A stretch of DNA of 64,000 nucleotides, taken from NCBI RefSeq assembly GCF_000067045.1, contig NC_010125.1:2284001-2348000 (forward strand), read 5' to 3'. The notes below the pieces were generated by a model. The model did no database searches and was not told the origin of the DNA. It was given only the letters and a program-made list of their open reading frames with translations. Position 1 is the stretch's first letter; the number at the start of each line of letters is the position of its first letter. Positions 54,375 to 63,728 of the stretch are shown here, piece after piece. Made by a program: the position numbers and the translations under genes. Source of the stretch: Gluconacetobacter diazotrophicus PA1 5. GTDB taxonomy: Bacteria > Pseudomonadota > Alphaproteobacteria > Acetobacterales > Acetobacteraceae.

Positions 54375-54662
54375 ATGCATCGAATTTTCAATTCTGTCTT
54401 CCCTGGCGGGTATCGTCCCCGGGTGCTGACGGAAATCGAGGCACGCGACCCGGTTGTCATCAAGGTCATCGTTGACGAACTGATAACCGAATTCCCCATC
54501 GCCGCCGATATCATCGCCGAAGTCCTGCTGCAGCATGATGCGTGGCTCGCCGCGATGGAATATCTCTGCGCCCCCGCTGACGAAACCGAGGTCAAGGCCG
54601 AGGCGCGGATGATCGACATGGAAAAAACCGTGCTGGTAACCGGCAGCAAGTCGCACGCGTAA
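54375..54662 (+). CDS. Unknown 95-aa acidic protein
   Basis: 95 aa, soluble, rich in Glu, Asp, Ile and Val in an amphipathic-helix pattern (VIKVIVDELITEFPIAADIIAEVLLQHDAWLAAMEYL). The ATG at 54375 has a full GGAGG five bases upstream, and codon use in the gene is GC-rich like real genes here, so I take it as genuine despite the AT-rich surroundings. No family recognised; possibly a regulator or cargo of the decayed mobile patch. It is convergent with rarA. Confidence 0.55.
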   Translation: MHRIFNSVFPGGYRPRVLTEIEARDPVVIKVIVDELITEFPIAADIIAEVLLQHDAWLAAMEYLCAPADETEVKAEARMIDMEKTVLVTGSKSHA

Positions 54663-54686
54663 GAAGAAACCGGGCAAGACGGCGCG

Positions 54687-56108
54687 CTATTGGCCCTTGC
54701 CGCCCGCGCGCAGCCGCGCCCAGTATTCCAGACGTTTCCCGATTTCGCGCTCGAACCCGCGATCGAACGGCCGATAGAGCTGCTGCGGGCCCATCCCGTC
54801 GGGGAAGTGATCGCGCGCGGCGGTCCGCTGTCCCGCCCCCGGATCGGCATCCGCGTAGACATCCGCGTATTCGGAATCGTAGCCGCGACCGTATCCCAAA
54901 TCCTTCATCAGGTTGGTCGGCGCGTTCAGGATATGGGCCGGCGGCATCAGGCTGCCGGTCGATTTCGCCAGGCGCCGCGCGGCCTTGTACGCCGTGTAGA
55001 CGGCATTCGACTTCGGTGCGGTGCCCAGATGGACCACCAGTTGCGCCAGGGCCAGTTCCCCCTCGGGCGAGCCCAGACGTTCGTACGTCTCCCACGCCGC
55101 GATAGCCAGCGGCAGGGCCTGCGGATCGGCCATGCCCACGTCCTCGGCCGCGAAGCGGGTCAGCCGCCGGGCGATGTAGCGCGGGTCCTCGCCGCCTTCG
55201 AGCATGCGGGCGAACCAGTACAGGGCCGCATCGGTATCGGAGCCACGCAGGGATTTATGCAGCGCCGAGATCAGGTTGTAATGCTCCTCGCGGTCCTTGT
55301 CGTACAGCACCGCGCGCCGGGCCAGCAGGCCGGACAGGCCGTGCGCGTCCATCGGCTGGTCCGTGCGAACCGCCAGAACCTGTTCGACCATGTTCAGCAG
55401 GTAGCGCCCGTCACCATCGGCCATGGCACGCAGGGTGGCGCGCCCGTCCGGCGTCAGGGGCAGCGCGCGACCGGTTGCCTCCTCCGCCCGGCAGAGCAGG
55501 CGTTCCAGCGCCGGATCGTCCAGCCGGCGCAGCACCATCACCTGGCAGCGCGACAGCAGCGCGCCGTTCAGCGCGAAGGATGGGTTTTCGGTGGTGGCAC
55601 CCACCAGGACCACCGTCCCGTCCTCGACCACCGGCAGGAAACCATCCTGCTGGGCGCGGTTGAAGCGGTGGATTTCGTCCACGAACAGCAGCGTCCCCTG
55701 CCCGGCTTCGCCCAGGCGCCGGGCATCGTCGAACGCGCGCTTCAGGTCGGCCACGCCCGAAAACACCGCCGAAAGCTGCACGAAACGCAGCCCTGCCGCG
55801 TCGGCCAGCAGGCGGGCGATGGTCGTCTTGCCGACCCCGGGGCCGCCCCACAGGATCAGGCTGGCCAGCGATCCCCGATCGAGCATGCGCCGCAGCGCGC
55901 CGTCGGGGCCCAGCAGGTGGTCCTGCCCCACCACATCGTCCAGCGATTCGGGGCGCAGCCGGTCGGCCAGGGGCTGCGTGCGCGGCGGCGCGGCCCGCCC
56001 CCGGCGCCCGCCGGAACCGGACGCCCCCTGCCCCGACGTGCCCTGCACGGGGGACGCCGGACCGCCGAACAGATCTCCGTCACCGTGGTCATCCCGCCTG
56101 CCCGCCAT
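54687..56108 (-). CDS. rarA: Replication-associated recombination protein RarA (MgsA)
   Basis: 473 aa AAA+ ATPase related to clamp loaders. After a Gly/Arg-rich N-terminal tail come LADRLRPESLDDVVGQDHLLG, Walker A WGGPGVGKTT, Walker B LFVDEIHRFNRAQQD and sensor 1 GATTENPSFALN; the C-terminal tetramerisation domain has EEHYNLISALHKSLRGSD and AEDVGMADPQAL. It acts at stalled forks. The first ATG gives a 50-residue disordered tail before the domain, which is acceptable for this family. Confidence 0.94.
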   Translation of the reverse strand: MAGRRDDHGDGDLFGGPASPVQGTSGQGASGSGGRRGRAAPPRTQPLADRLRPESLDDVVGQDHLLGPDGALRRMLDRGSLASLILWGGPGVGKTTIARLLADAAGLRFVQLSAVFSGVADLKRAFDDARRLGEAGQGTLLFVDEIHRFNRAQQDGFLPVVEDGTVVLVGATTENPSFALNGALLSRCQVMVLRRLDDPALERLLCRAEEATGRALPLTPDGRATLRAMADGDGRYLLNMVEQVLAVRTDQPMDAHGLSGLLARRAVLYDKDREEHYNLISALHKSLRGSDTDAALYWFARMLEGGEDPRYIARRLTRFAAEDVGMADPQALPLAIAAWETYERLGSPEGELALAQLVVHLGTAPKSNAVYTAYKAARRLAKSTGSLMPPAHILNAPTNLMKDLGYGRGYDSEYADVYADADPGAGQRTAARDHFPDGMGPQQLYRPFDRGFEREIGKRLEYWARLRAGGKGQ

Positions 56109-56183
56109 GCCGTCGCGTCCATCCCTGTCGCAGAGTGCCCCGGCCCGCCGGATACCACGGGCATGGCGCCGAGTGGAAATGCC

Positions 56184-56936
56184 TCACCAGGGCAGCGCGT
56201 GATCCATGTGAAAGAAGCCGCCGGTCGGGCCGTCATCGGGCAGGGTCGCCAGCCGCACGCTGGTCAGTGCGCCCTGGGCCACGTCCAGCGGCGCGTCCTG
56301 CCCGCCCATGTCGGTGCGCACCCAACCCGGATGGGCGGAATTGACCTTGACCGCCGTGTCCTTCAGCTCGTGCGCCAGGTGCACGGTAAAGGCGTTCAGC
56401 GCCGTCTTGGACGCATCATAGGCGAAGGTCAGCTTGCCGTAGATCGGCGAGGCCGGATCGCTGTGCGCGCCCAGTGACGCAAGGATGCTGGACAGGTTGA
56501 CGATCCGCCCGGCCGGCGATTTCAGGACCAGCGGCAGCAGCGTCTGCGTCACCTGCACGGTCGCGAACAGGTTGATCTCGAACGTGTCCCGCAACGTCTT
56601 GTCCGGCGTCGCCGACGGCGGCGGGGCCGCCCCGTCCGCCCCCCGGTCCAGCAGGACACCCGCATTGTTCACCAGGATGTCCAGACGCCCGTAGGTCGTG
56701 GCGATGTAATCGCGCAGCGCGGTCAGCTGCGCCGGGTTGTCGATGTCCAGCACCACGCCCTCGGCCGACAGGCCCTCGCCGCGCAGCCGGTCGGCCACGC
56801 CATCCGCCTGCTCCTGCCTGCGGCCGGCGACCAGGACGTGAATCCCCTGCCGCGCCAGTTGGCGTGCGGTTTCCAGCCCGATTCCGCGCACCGCGCCGGT
56901 GACCAGCGCGATGCGCCGCGTTTCATTTGCCGTCAT
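56184..56936 (-). CDS. Short-chain dehydrogenase/reductase
   Basis: 250 aa classical SDR. The NAD(P) loop is TGAVRGIG (residues ~12-19), the NNAG block is VNNAGVL, catalytic Ser in LSSILASLG and the YxxxK pair in YDASK. A dozen extra residues (DRGADGAAPPP) sit between NNAG and Ser, typical of the carbonyl-reductase-like branch. The substrate is unknown. The ATG at 56934-56936 has GGGAGG upstream. It is alone between rarA and the flavoprotein. Confidence 0.9.
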   Translation of the reverse strand: MTANETRRIALVTGAVRGIGLETARQLARQGIHVLVAGRRQEQADGVADRLRGEGLSAEGVVLDIDNPAQLTALRDYIATTYGRLDILVNNAGVLLDRGADGAAPPPSATPDKTLRDTFEINLFATVQVTQTLLPLVLKSPAGRIVNLSSILASLGAHSDPASPIYGKLTFAYDASKTALNAFTVHLAHELKDTAVKVNSAHPGWVRTDMGGQDAPLDVAQGALTSVRLATLPDDGPTGGFFHMDHALPW

Positions 56937-56958
56937 GATATCTGCCTCCCGACCGGGA

Positions 56959-58155
56959 TCAGCCGCCTTCGGCGATGGCACGTCCCGCCGCGTGGCCGCT
57001 GGCCCAGGCCCATTGAAAATTATAGCCGCCCAGCCAGCCCGTCACGTCCACGGCCTCGCCGACCGCGTACAGGCCGGGGACCGACCGTGCCTCCATGGTG
57101 CGCGACGACAGGTCGCGCGTGTCGATGCCGCCCCGCGTGACCTCGGCCTTGGCGAAGCCCTCGGTTCCCGCGGGCACCAGGCACCAGCGTCCCAGATGCT
57201 GACCCAGCCGGTTCAGCACCGCGTCCGGCATGTCGCCGACCGGCCCGTCGGGCAGATGGTGCATCGCCATGGCCTGCGCAAGCCGCTGCGGCAGGAAGCC
57301 GGACAGCATCGTCCGCCCCTCGACGCGCGGGCGCTGCCGCTTGGCCGCCCGCAGGGCTTCGGCCGCATCACGCCCCGGCATCAGGTCCAGGCAGATCTCG
57401 CGCCCCGAATCCCAATAGGACGAAACCTGCAGGATCGCCGGTCCCGACAGGCCGCGATGGGTAAACAGCATCGCCTCGCGGAAGCGGGTGGTCCCGCACC
57501 GCGCGACGACATCCAGCGACACCCCGGCCAGGTCGGGCACCCACCCGGGGGTGGCGGCGTCGATCGTCAGCGGGACCAGCGCCGGCAGGGTGGGCGTGAC
57601 CCGCAGGCCGAACTGCCGGGCGATGGCGTGCGACAGGCCCGTGGCCCCCATTTTGGGAATCGACAGCCCGCCGGTCGCCAGCACCAGCGCGGGCGCGCGG
57701 AACGTGCCGTGATCGGTCGCAACGCTGAAACCGTCGCCCCCCACGACATCGGTGATGCGGTGCGACAGGCGGATATCCACCCCGCCCGCGTCGCATTCCG
57801 CCAGCAGCATGGCAACCACGGCGCGCGCCGATCCGTCGCAGAACAACTGCCCCAGCGTCTTTTCGTGCCAGGCGATTCCGTGCCGCTCGATCATCGCCAG
57901 GATGTCGGCGGGACCGAACCGGGCCAGCGCCGACTTGGCGAAATGCGGGTTGCCCGACAGGAACCGCCCGGCATCGGTGTCCAGGTTGGTGAAATTGCAG
58001 CGTCCGCCGCCGGAAATCAGGATCTTGCGCCCGGCTTCGGCGGCGTGGTCCAGCACGGCCACCCGGCGGCCGCGCTGGCCGGCCGCCAGCGCGGCCATCA
58101 GCCCCGCCGCGCCGGCCCCCAGGACGATGACGTCGAAATCCATGGCTAAGGACAT
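56959..58155 (-). CDS. BaiN/YhiN (HI0933)-family flavoprotein
   Basis: 398 aa FAD-dependent oxidoreductase. N-terminal FAD loop DVIVLGAGAAGLMAA, then the family-specific KILISGGGRCNFTN and the C-terminal FAD block VPGLYAVGEAVDVTGWLGGYNFQWAWASG. The bound substrate is unknown; some relatives reduce bile-acid enones, but here a general role only can be stated. ATG 58155; ATG 58143 four codons later is equally plausible. It overlaps nothing and follows the GST gene by 7 bases. Confidence 0.9.
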   Translation of the reverse strand: MSLAMDFDVIVLGAGAAGLMAALAAGQRGRRVAVLDHAAEAGRKILISGGGRCNFTNLDTDAGRFLSGNPHFAKSALARFGPADILAMIERHGIAWHEKTLGQLFCDGSARAVVAMLLAECDAGGVDIRLSHRITDVVGGDGFSVATDHGTFRAPALVLATGGLSIPKMGATGLSHAIARQFGLRVTPTLPALVPLTIDAATPGWVPDLAGVSLDVVARCGTTRFREAMLFTHRGLSGPAILQVSSYWDSGREICLDLMPGRDAAEALRAAKRQRPRVEGRTMLSGFLPQRLAQAMAMHHLPDGPVGDMPDAVLNRLGQHLGRWCLVPAGTEGFAKAEVTRGGIDTRDLSSRTMEARSVPGLYAVGEAVDVTGWLGGYNFQWAWASGHAAGRAIAEGG

Positions 58156-58162
58156 GAACGGA

Positions 58163-58831
58163 TCAGAAATCGAGATCCGCGTAATGGTCGGGCGGCACGA
58201 TTCCCGTCACCCGGTCGTTCAGCAGCGACCGGAAACAGGGACGGGACTTGATCCGGGCATACCAGTCCTTGGCCGCCGGGGCCTTGGACCAGTCCACGTC
58301 ATTGATGAAATCGAGGCAGGACAGGTGCGCCGCCGCCGCGAAATCGGCCAGCGACAGGGTCGGCCCCGCCAGCCATTTCCGCGTTTCCGCCAGCCAGTCG
58401 ATATAGGACAGGTGATAGCGGATGTTGGCATATCCGGCCCGCAGGGCGTTGCCGTCGGGATTGCCGCGCCCGGAAATCCGCTTCATCACCTTCTCATGCA
58501 GCAGGTTCTCCGTCACCTCGGCGGCGAATTTCTCGTCGAACCAGGTCACGAGACGCCGCACCTCGACCCGTTCGGCCAGGGTACGGCCCAGCAGCGGCGT
58601 GTCGGGATAGGCTTCTTCCAGATATTCGCAGATGACGGCCGAATTGGGAATCGCCAGCCCGTTCTCCTCGACCAGCAGCGGCACGGTTGCCGCCGGATTC
58701 GCGGCCAGGAATTCGGGACGGCGCTCCCATACCCGCTCCATCATCAGTTCGAACGGCAGGCGCTTTTCGCCCAGCACAAGACGGACCTTGCGGCAGAAGG
58801 GCGAGAGCGGAAGATGATAGAGGATGCGCAT
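58163..58831 (-). CDS. Glutathione S-transferase family protein
   Basis: 222 aa. N-terminal thioredoxin fold with YHLPLSPFCRKVRLVLGEKRLPF (the SPFCRK Cys/Ser site), the cis-Pro turn AATVPLLV and acidic glutathione contact NSAVICEYLEE; the C-terminal all-helical domain follows (LSLADFAAAAHLSCLDF). The substrate is unknown. It is co-oriented with the flavoprotein gene, and the pair is probably an operon. Confidence 0.92.
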   Translation of the reverse strand: MRILYHLPLSPFCRKVRLVLGEKRLPFELMMERVWERRPEFLAANPAATVPLLVEENGLAIPNSAVICEYLEEAYPDTPLLGRTLAERVEVRRLVTWFDEKFAAEVTENLLHEKVMKRISGRGNPDGNALRAGYANIRYHLSYIDWLAETRKWLAGPTLSLADFAAAAHLSCLDFINDVDWSKAPAAKDWYARIKSRPCFRSLLNDRVTGIVPPDHYADLDF

Positions 58832-58995
58832 CCCTCCGCTTTATTGCATCGCCCCACGCTTCGCCAAGGCCCGCGATGATGTCGCCTGCCTGAAACACGC
58901 CCGGGAATTCGCACGGTCGGTCCACCGATCGCTCGACAGGGCGGGATTCTCACGGTAGCTGGAATGGGCCTCCATCATTCGCAGACCGAAGGTCC

Positions 58996-59718
58996 GTGAC
59001 GCCCTTGTCCGACGATTTCCGACCGCCTCCCCGTATCCGAGCCCGCGGCCGTTCCTTCCTGGCGCTTGTGCTGTCGCCCGAGGCCGGGCTGGATGACTGG
59101 CTGCGGGGGCTGGACGCACAGATCGCGCGCTCGCCGTCCTTCTTCGTCGGCAAGCCGATCATTCTGGACCTCGGCCTGCTGTCGGGCGAAGCCGAGGGCC
59201 TGGCCGACCTGTACCCCGCCCTGCTGGAACGCGGGGTGCGGATCATCGGGATCGAAGGGGGGGATTCCGCCTGGCCCGCCCTGGCCGGCTGGGACTGGCC
59301 GCAGGGATTCGAGGGCGGCCGGGCCTCGGGCACCGTCGCCCTGCCCGAGGAAACGGATGGCGGCGAGGCCGCATCCGCCACCGCGCCGGCCGCGTCGCTG
59401 ATCGTCGAGCGGCCGGTACGCTCCGGCCAGTCGGTCCTGCATCATGACGGAGACGTGATCGTCATCGGGTCGGTGGCCTCGGGCGCCGAGATTTCCGCCG
59501 GCGGGTCGGTCCATGTCTATGGAACGCTGCGCGGGCGCGCGATCGCGGGGATGGGCGGCCAGCCGGGGGCGCGGATCTTCGCCACCGCGATGAAGGCGGA
59601 ACTGCTGGCGATCGACGGCTATTACATGATCGCCGAGGAGATCGATCCCGCCCTGAGCGGCCAGCCGGCGCAGGCCCTGCTGGAAGACGGCACCCTTGTC
59701 GTCCGGCCATTGCATTGA
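58996..59718 (+). CDS. minC: Septum-site inhibitor MinC
   Basis: 240 aa. The N-terminal FtsZ-antagonist domain (~10-100: FVGKPIILDLGLLSGEAEGL, GVRIIGIEGG) and the C-terminal beta-helix (RPVRSGQSVLHHDGDVIVIGSVASGAEISAGGSVHVYGTLRGRAIAG) that binds MinD are complete. The start is GTG at 58996, preceded by AAGGT. minC heads the minCDE operon. Confidence 0.92.
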   Translation: MTPLSDDFRPPPRIRARGRSFLALVLSPEAGLDDWLRGLDAQIARSPSFFVGKPIILDLGLLSGEAEGLADLYPALLERGVRIIGIEGGDSAWPALAGWDWPQGFEGGRASGTVALPEETDGGEAASATAPAASLIVERPVRSGQSVLHHDGDVIVIGSVASGAEISAGGSVHVYGTLRGRAIAGMGGQPGARIFATAMKAELLAIDGYYMIAEEIDPALSGQPAQALLEDGTLVVRPLH

Positions 59719-59815
59719 AGGGCCGCTTTCCCCGTTGCCCTCGCCATATCTCCGCCACTAGAGTCCCGCAAACATGACGCCGCAGAATGGCGAATCCGGA
59801 CAGAGGAACACGCGT

Positions 59816-60631
59816 ATGGCCAAGGTGCTGGTTGTCACATCGGGAAAGGGCGGCGTCGGCAAGACGACTTCCACCGCCGCCCTCGGCGCGGCACTGGCCC
59901 AGACGGGGAAAAACGTCGTCGTCGTCGATTTCGACGTCGGGCTGCGGAACCTGGACCTGGTGATGGGCGCCGAGCGCCGGGTAGTGTTCGACCTGATCAA
60001 CGTGGTCCAGGGCGATGCCAAGCTGGCGCAGGCGCTGATTCGCGACAAGCGGGTCGAAACGCTGTCGATCCTGCCGGCGTCGCAGACCCGCGACAAGGAT
60101 GCGCTGACGCCCGAGGGCGTGGCCCGCGTGATGGACGAACTGCGCGAGAAATTCGACTGGGTGATCTGCGACAGCCCGGCCGGCATCGAGCGCGGCGCGC
60201 AGCTTGCCATGTATCATGCCGACCAGGCCGTGGTGGTGACCAACCCCGAGGTCTCGTCAGTCCGCGACAGCGACCGCATCATCGGCATGCTGGACAGCAC
60301 GACCGAGCGCGCCAAGCGGGGCGAGAAGGTCGACAAGCACCTGCTGCTGACGCGCTACGACCCGGCCCGCGCCGCGCGGGGCGAGATGCTGCGCACCGAG
60401 GACGTGCTGGAAATCCTGTCGATTCCGCTTCTGGGCATCGTACCGGAAAGCGAGGAGGTGCTGCGCGCATCGAACCTCGGCACCCCGGTCACGTTATCCA
60501 ATCCGACCAGCGCCCCGGCCCGCGCCTATTTCGAGGCGGTGCGCCGCCTGGAGGGCGAGAAGCTGGACATCAGCGTGCCGACCGAGCGCAAGGGCCTGTT
60601 CGACTGGCTGTTCAAGCGGAGTGTGGCATGA
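59816..60631 (+). CDS. minD: Septum-site ATPase MinD
   Basis: 271 aa. Deviant Walker [11 protein letters not shown] at residues ~8-17, [18 protein letters not shown] and [12 protein letters not shown] (switch II). The C-terminal amphipathic helix ([11 protein letters not shown]) binds the membrane. ATG 59816 with AGAGGA nine bases upstream; 98 bases after minC. Confidence 0.95.
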
Positions 60632-60918
60632 GCCTTCTGGCATCCCTGTTCGGACGCAAGACTTCCGCCCCTGTCGCACGCGACCGCCTGCAGATCCTGC
60701 TGGCCCACGAACGCTCCGCCGGCGAAGGCCAGTCGGAGCTGATCGCGAAGCTGCAGGAAGAGATCCTGGCCGTCATTACGCGGCATATCACCGTCGATCA
60801 GGACAAGGTCCAGATCAAGATGGATCGCGGTGCCGGGGTCTCGATGCTGGAAATCGACATCGAGGTCCCGGAGCTGAAGGCCCGCGCGGCGCCGCAGGCG
60901 GCGGCCGCCATCAAATAG
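60628..60918 (+). CDS. minE: Cell-division topological factor MinE
   Basis: 96 aa. It overlaps minD by 4 bases (ATGA). The N-terminal membrane-targeting and MinD-contact helix is [10 protein letters not shown]...[11 protein letters not shown], and the C-terminal dimerisation part is [18 protein letters not shown]...[12 protein letters not shown]. It completes minCDE and drives Min oscillation. Confidence 0.94.
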
Positions 60919-60953
60919 GCGCCCCCAGGCTCGGAGACTTTTGAAGCCGCCTC

Positions 60954-61610
60954 CTAGAAAGGCATCAGGGGCTCGATCCAGGTGCGCGCATATTCCGCGT
61001 CATGGACCAGGGCGAGGCTGGCCGCGATGGGGTCGCGGGCGCGCAATGCGCGCAGCAATTCGTCATGCGGGTGCGGGACACCGGGCGGCCGGGTGGGCGG
61101 ACCGGTCCGTGCCAGCGCGTAGAGCGGGCCGATCCGGGCCCACAGGCTGCGCAGGATATTCGCCGTCAGCGGCAGGTCCGCGATCGCGGCCAGCATGGCG
61201 TGGAAATCGGCGTTGCTGGCCGCCATCCGGGCATCGTCGTGACGGGTGCAGGCCTCCTGGAAATCGTCATCCAGTTCGGCAAGCGCGTCCAGTTCGGCGG
61301 ACGTGGCGCGCAGCGCCGCCGCCTGGACCAGCCGGCTTTCCAGATCGACCCGCAGCGTATGGATTTCCCGAAAGCTGGCGGGCGTGATCTCGGGCACCAC
61401 CGCCGTATTGCGATCGTTCAGTTCCAGCGCCTGTTCGGACACGAGACGCAGCAGCGCTTCGCGGACCGGGGTGGGACTCAGGCCCAGTTCGGCCGCCAGG
61501 GGACGCAGCACCAGCCGCTGACCCACGCGGTAGCGGCTGCGGATCAGCCCGGTGCGGATATGATTGTAGGCGTCGATGCCCAGCATCTTGCGCCCGCCGT
61601 CGCTCGTCAT
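60954..61610 (-). CDS. GntR-family (FCD) transcriptional regulator
   Basis: 218 aa. The N-terminal winged helix has AYNHIRTGLIRSRYRVGQRL and LSPTPVREALLRLVSEQAL; the C-terminal FCD effector domain (about 85-215) has EIHTLRVDLESRLV and the His/Asp metal-binding positions (NADFHAML, HDELLRAL). The effector is unknown; an organic acid is usual. It follows the ABC exporter by 3 bases, so they form an operon, and it may regulate it. Confidence 0.9.
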   Translation of the reverse strand: MTSDGGRKMLGIDAYNHIRTGLIRSRYRVGQRLVLRPLAAELGLSPTPVREALLRLVSEQALELNDRNTAVVPEITPASFREIHTLRVDLESRLVQAAALRATSAELDALAELDDDFQEACTRHDDARMAASNADFHAMLAAIADLPLTANILRSLWARIGPLYALARTGPPTRPPGVPHPHDELLRALRARDPIAASLALVHDAEYARTWIEPLMPF

Positions 61611-61613
61611 GCC

Positions 61614-63413
61614 TTATACCGCGCCTTCCACGGTCATCGACTGACGCTCCAGGAAATCGCGATACGGGCCCACGCTGCGCTCCAGCAGCGCGACGGGGCC
61701 GTCCTGCACGATCCGCCCCTGGTCCATCACCACGATGCGGTCGAAATCGCGCAGCGTGGACAGGCGATGGGCCACCGCGATCACGGTACGGCCGACCTTC
61801 AGCCGGTCCAGGGCCGCCTGCACGTGCTGTTCGCTCTCGCTGTCCAGGGCGCTGGTGGCCTCGTCCAGGATCAGGATCGGCGCATTGCGCAGGAAGGCGC
61901 GCGCGATCGCGATGCGCTGGCGCTGGCCGCCCGAGAGCTTGACCCCGCGATCCCCGACCTCGGTCTGGAATCCTTCCGGCATCGCGTCGATGAAGTCGCG
62001 GCATCCAGCGGCGGCGGCGGCGGCCAGGACCTCGTCATCCGTCGCGTCGGGCTTGCCGTAGCGGATATTTTCCAGCACCGACCGGCGCAACATCGACACG
62101 TCCTGCGGCACCACCGACATGCAGGCCCGCAGGCTGGGCTCGTCCAGGTCGCGGATGTCGATTCCGTCGATCTCGATCGCGCCACCCTGGACGTAACGCA
62201 GCCGCTGGATCAGGGCCAGGATCGTGCTCTTGCCCGAACCGGACCGCCCCACCAGGCCCACGCGCGATCCGGCGGCGATTTCCAGGTTGAAATGCGACAG
62301 GACCGGCCGGGCGCCCGGATAGGCGAAGGTGACGTCGCGAAACGCGACCTCGCCGCGCGAGGTGCCGGTGAAGCCGCGCGCATCGGGGGAATCGACCATT
62401 TCGTGCCGGACCAGGATGGCCGACAGCGCCTCGTCCAGCCGGGCGATGTGCTGGATGGTTTCGACCAGCGCCACGGCCAGGTCGCGCGTGCCGTGCAGGA
62501 TCATGAAGCCCAGGTTGGCCACCATCACCACGTCGCCGATGGTCGCGCGCCCCATCTGCCACAGCAGCACCACCCAGGCCAGCAGGCCGGCGGTCAGGAC
62601 CGCCGTCAGCACCGCATGGACCAGCCGCAGCTTTTCCATGTAGCGCAGCGACCGGCCCCGGGCGCCCATTTCCTGGCGCATCACGTCGGCCAGGCGCAGG
62701 CGCTCGTAATGCGTCATGCCGAACGAGCGCACGAGCGAGACGTTGTTGATGATGTCCAGCATCTCGCCATCCACGCGCGAGGCCTCGGCCGCGTAATGCT
62801 GGTGCAGGCCGCGCCCGCCCGCCGCCATGCGGAACATCAGGAGGCACAGCCCGCCCGACAGGGCCACGATCACCCCGGCCATCAGCGGGCTGATCGTCAG
62901 CAGCAGCCCGATCGACAGCGCCACGTTCAGGCAGGGCGGCAGCACGTTCCACGCCGCCAGGTTTTCCAGCGTGAACAGCGACATGGCGGACGTGGAAATC
63001 CGCGATGCCATGGCACCGGGCATCCGGTCGGCGAAATAGGACGCGGAATGCCCGGTCAGGTACCGGAACAGGTCGCGCCGCACGTCCCCCGTCATCTCGA
63101 CGAAGGCATAGGTCGCGAACCAGCCGGCGACCCGCCACGAGAGGTTGTCGAAGGCGATCACCACGACCAGGATCGCGACCGCGCGCCAGACGGCCGCCAT
63201 CTCTCCCGCGCCGTGCGCGGTCATGGTATCGACAAGGAAGCGGGTGGCGTATGTGGCGCCGACCGTGCAGGCGACCGCGACCGCGACCGAAAGGAAGATC
63301 ACGACATGCTGAACCGCATGGCGCCGCATATAGCGGAAGATAAAGGAGAGCGGCCGCCCCAGGTAGCGGACCAGTTGGTCGTCGGGAATGGTGGTCTCGG
63401 TATCACTCGCCAA
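61614..63413 (-). CDS. ABC exporter, fused membrane and ATPase domains
   Basis: 599 aa half-transporter. Six transmembrane helices (about 35-315) are followed by the ATPase with Walker A GRSGSGKST, Q-loop VVPQDVSML, signature LSGGQRQR, Walker B ILILDEATSALD and switch His in AVAHRLST. It forms a homodimer or heterodimer exporter for lipid, peptide or drug substrates; no neighbour tells which. It is the first gene of the pair with the GntR regulator. Confidence 0.92.
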   Translation of the reverse strand: MASDTETTIPDDQLVRYLGRPLSFIFRYMRRHAVQHVVIFLSVAVAVACTVGATYATRFLVDTMTAHGAGEMAAVWRAVAILVVVIAFDNLSWRVAGWFATYAFVEMTGDVRRDLFRYLTGHSASYFADRMPGAMASRISTSAMSLFTLENLAAWNVLPPCLNVALSIGLLLTISPLMAGVIVALSGGLCLLMFRMAAGGRGLHQHYAAEASRVDGEMLDIINNVSLVRSFGMTHYERLRLADVMRQEMGARGRSLRYMEKLRLVHAVLTAVLTAGLLAWVVLLWQMGRATIGDVVMVANLGFMILHGTRDLAVALVETIQHIARLDEALSAILVRHEMVDSPDARGFTGTSRGEVAFRDVTFAYPGARPVLSHFNLEIAAGSRVGLVGRSGSGKSTILALIQRLRYVQGGAIEIDGIDIRDLDEPSLRACMSVVPQDVSMLRRSVLENIRYGKPDATDDEVLAAAAAAGCRDFIDAMPEGFQTEVGDRGVKLSGGQRQRIAIARAFLRNAPILILDEATSALDSESEQHVQAALDRLKVGRTVIAVAHRLSTLRDFDRIVVMDQGRIVQDGPVALLERSVGPYRDFLERQSMTVEGAV

Positions 63414-63716
63414 AATCGGCTGCCCTCTCTACTGCCGGCCGCTCCGGTCGTCATGGCGTCCGGAAAGTCCTGCGCCCTGAACTGTTTATCTATCCGGATC
63501 AGGGGGAGGAAAGAAAGGTTCTCCTGACCGGCGACCCGCCGTTATGGCCACCTTATCATTACGGCCACCCTTCGTTACGGAACGTGGTTGCTCCCGTTCC
63601 GTTTACCAGTAACCCGGATCAGTGTCCCGGGCCGATGCCATGGATTTGCCGTTTCCCGGTCGCACGCTAGGCTCCCGCACGCTAGCATCCCCTGTTTCCT
63701 CAAGCGGAAGAAAGAA
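63414..63716. other. Divergent promoter region with a short tandem repeat
   Basis: About 300 bases between the ABC exporter and the glycosyltransferase. It contains CGCACGCTAG twice, at 63661 and 63676 (15-base spacing), just before the glycosyltransferase start, and TGGCCACC-like repeats at 63545-63570. I see no gene. Confidence 0.4.
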
Positions 63717-63728
63717 GTGAACTGCCCC

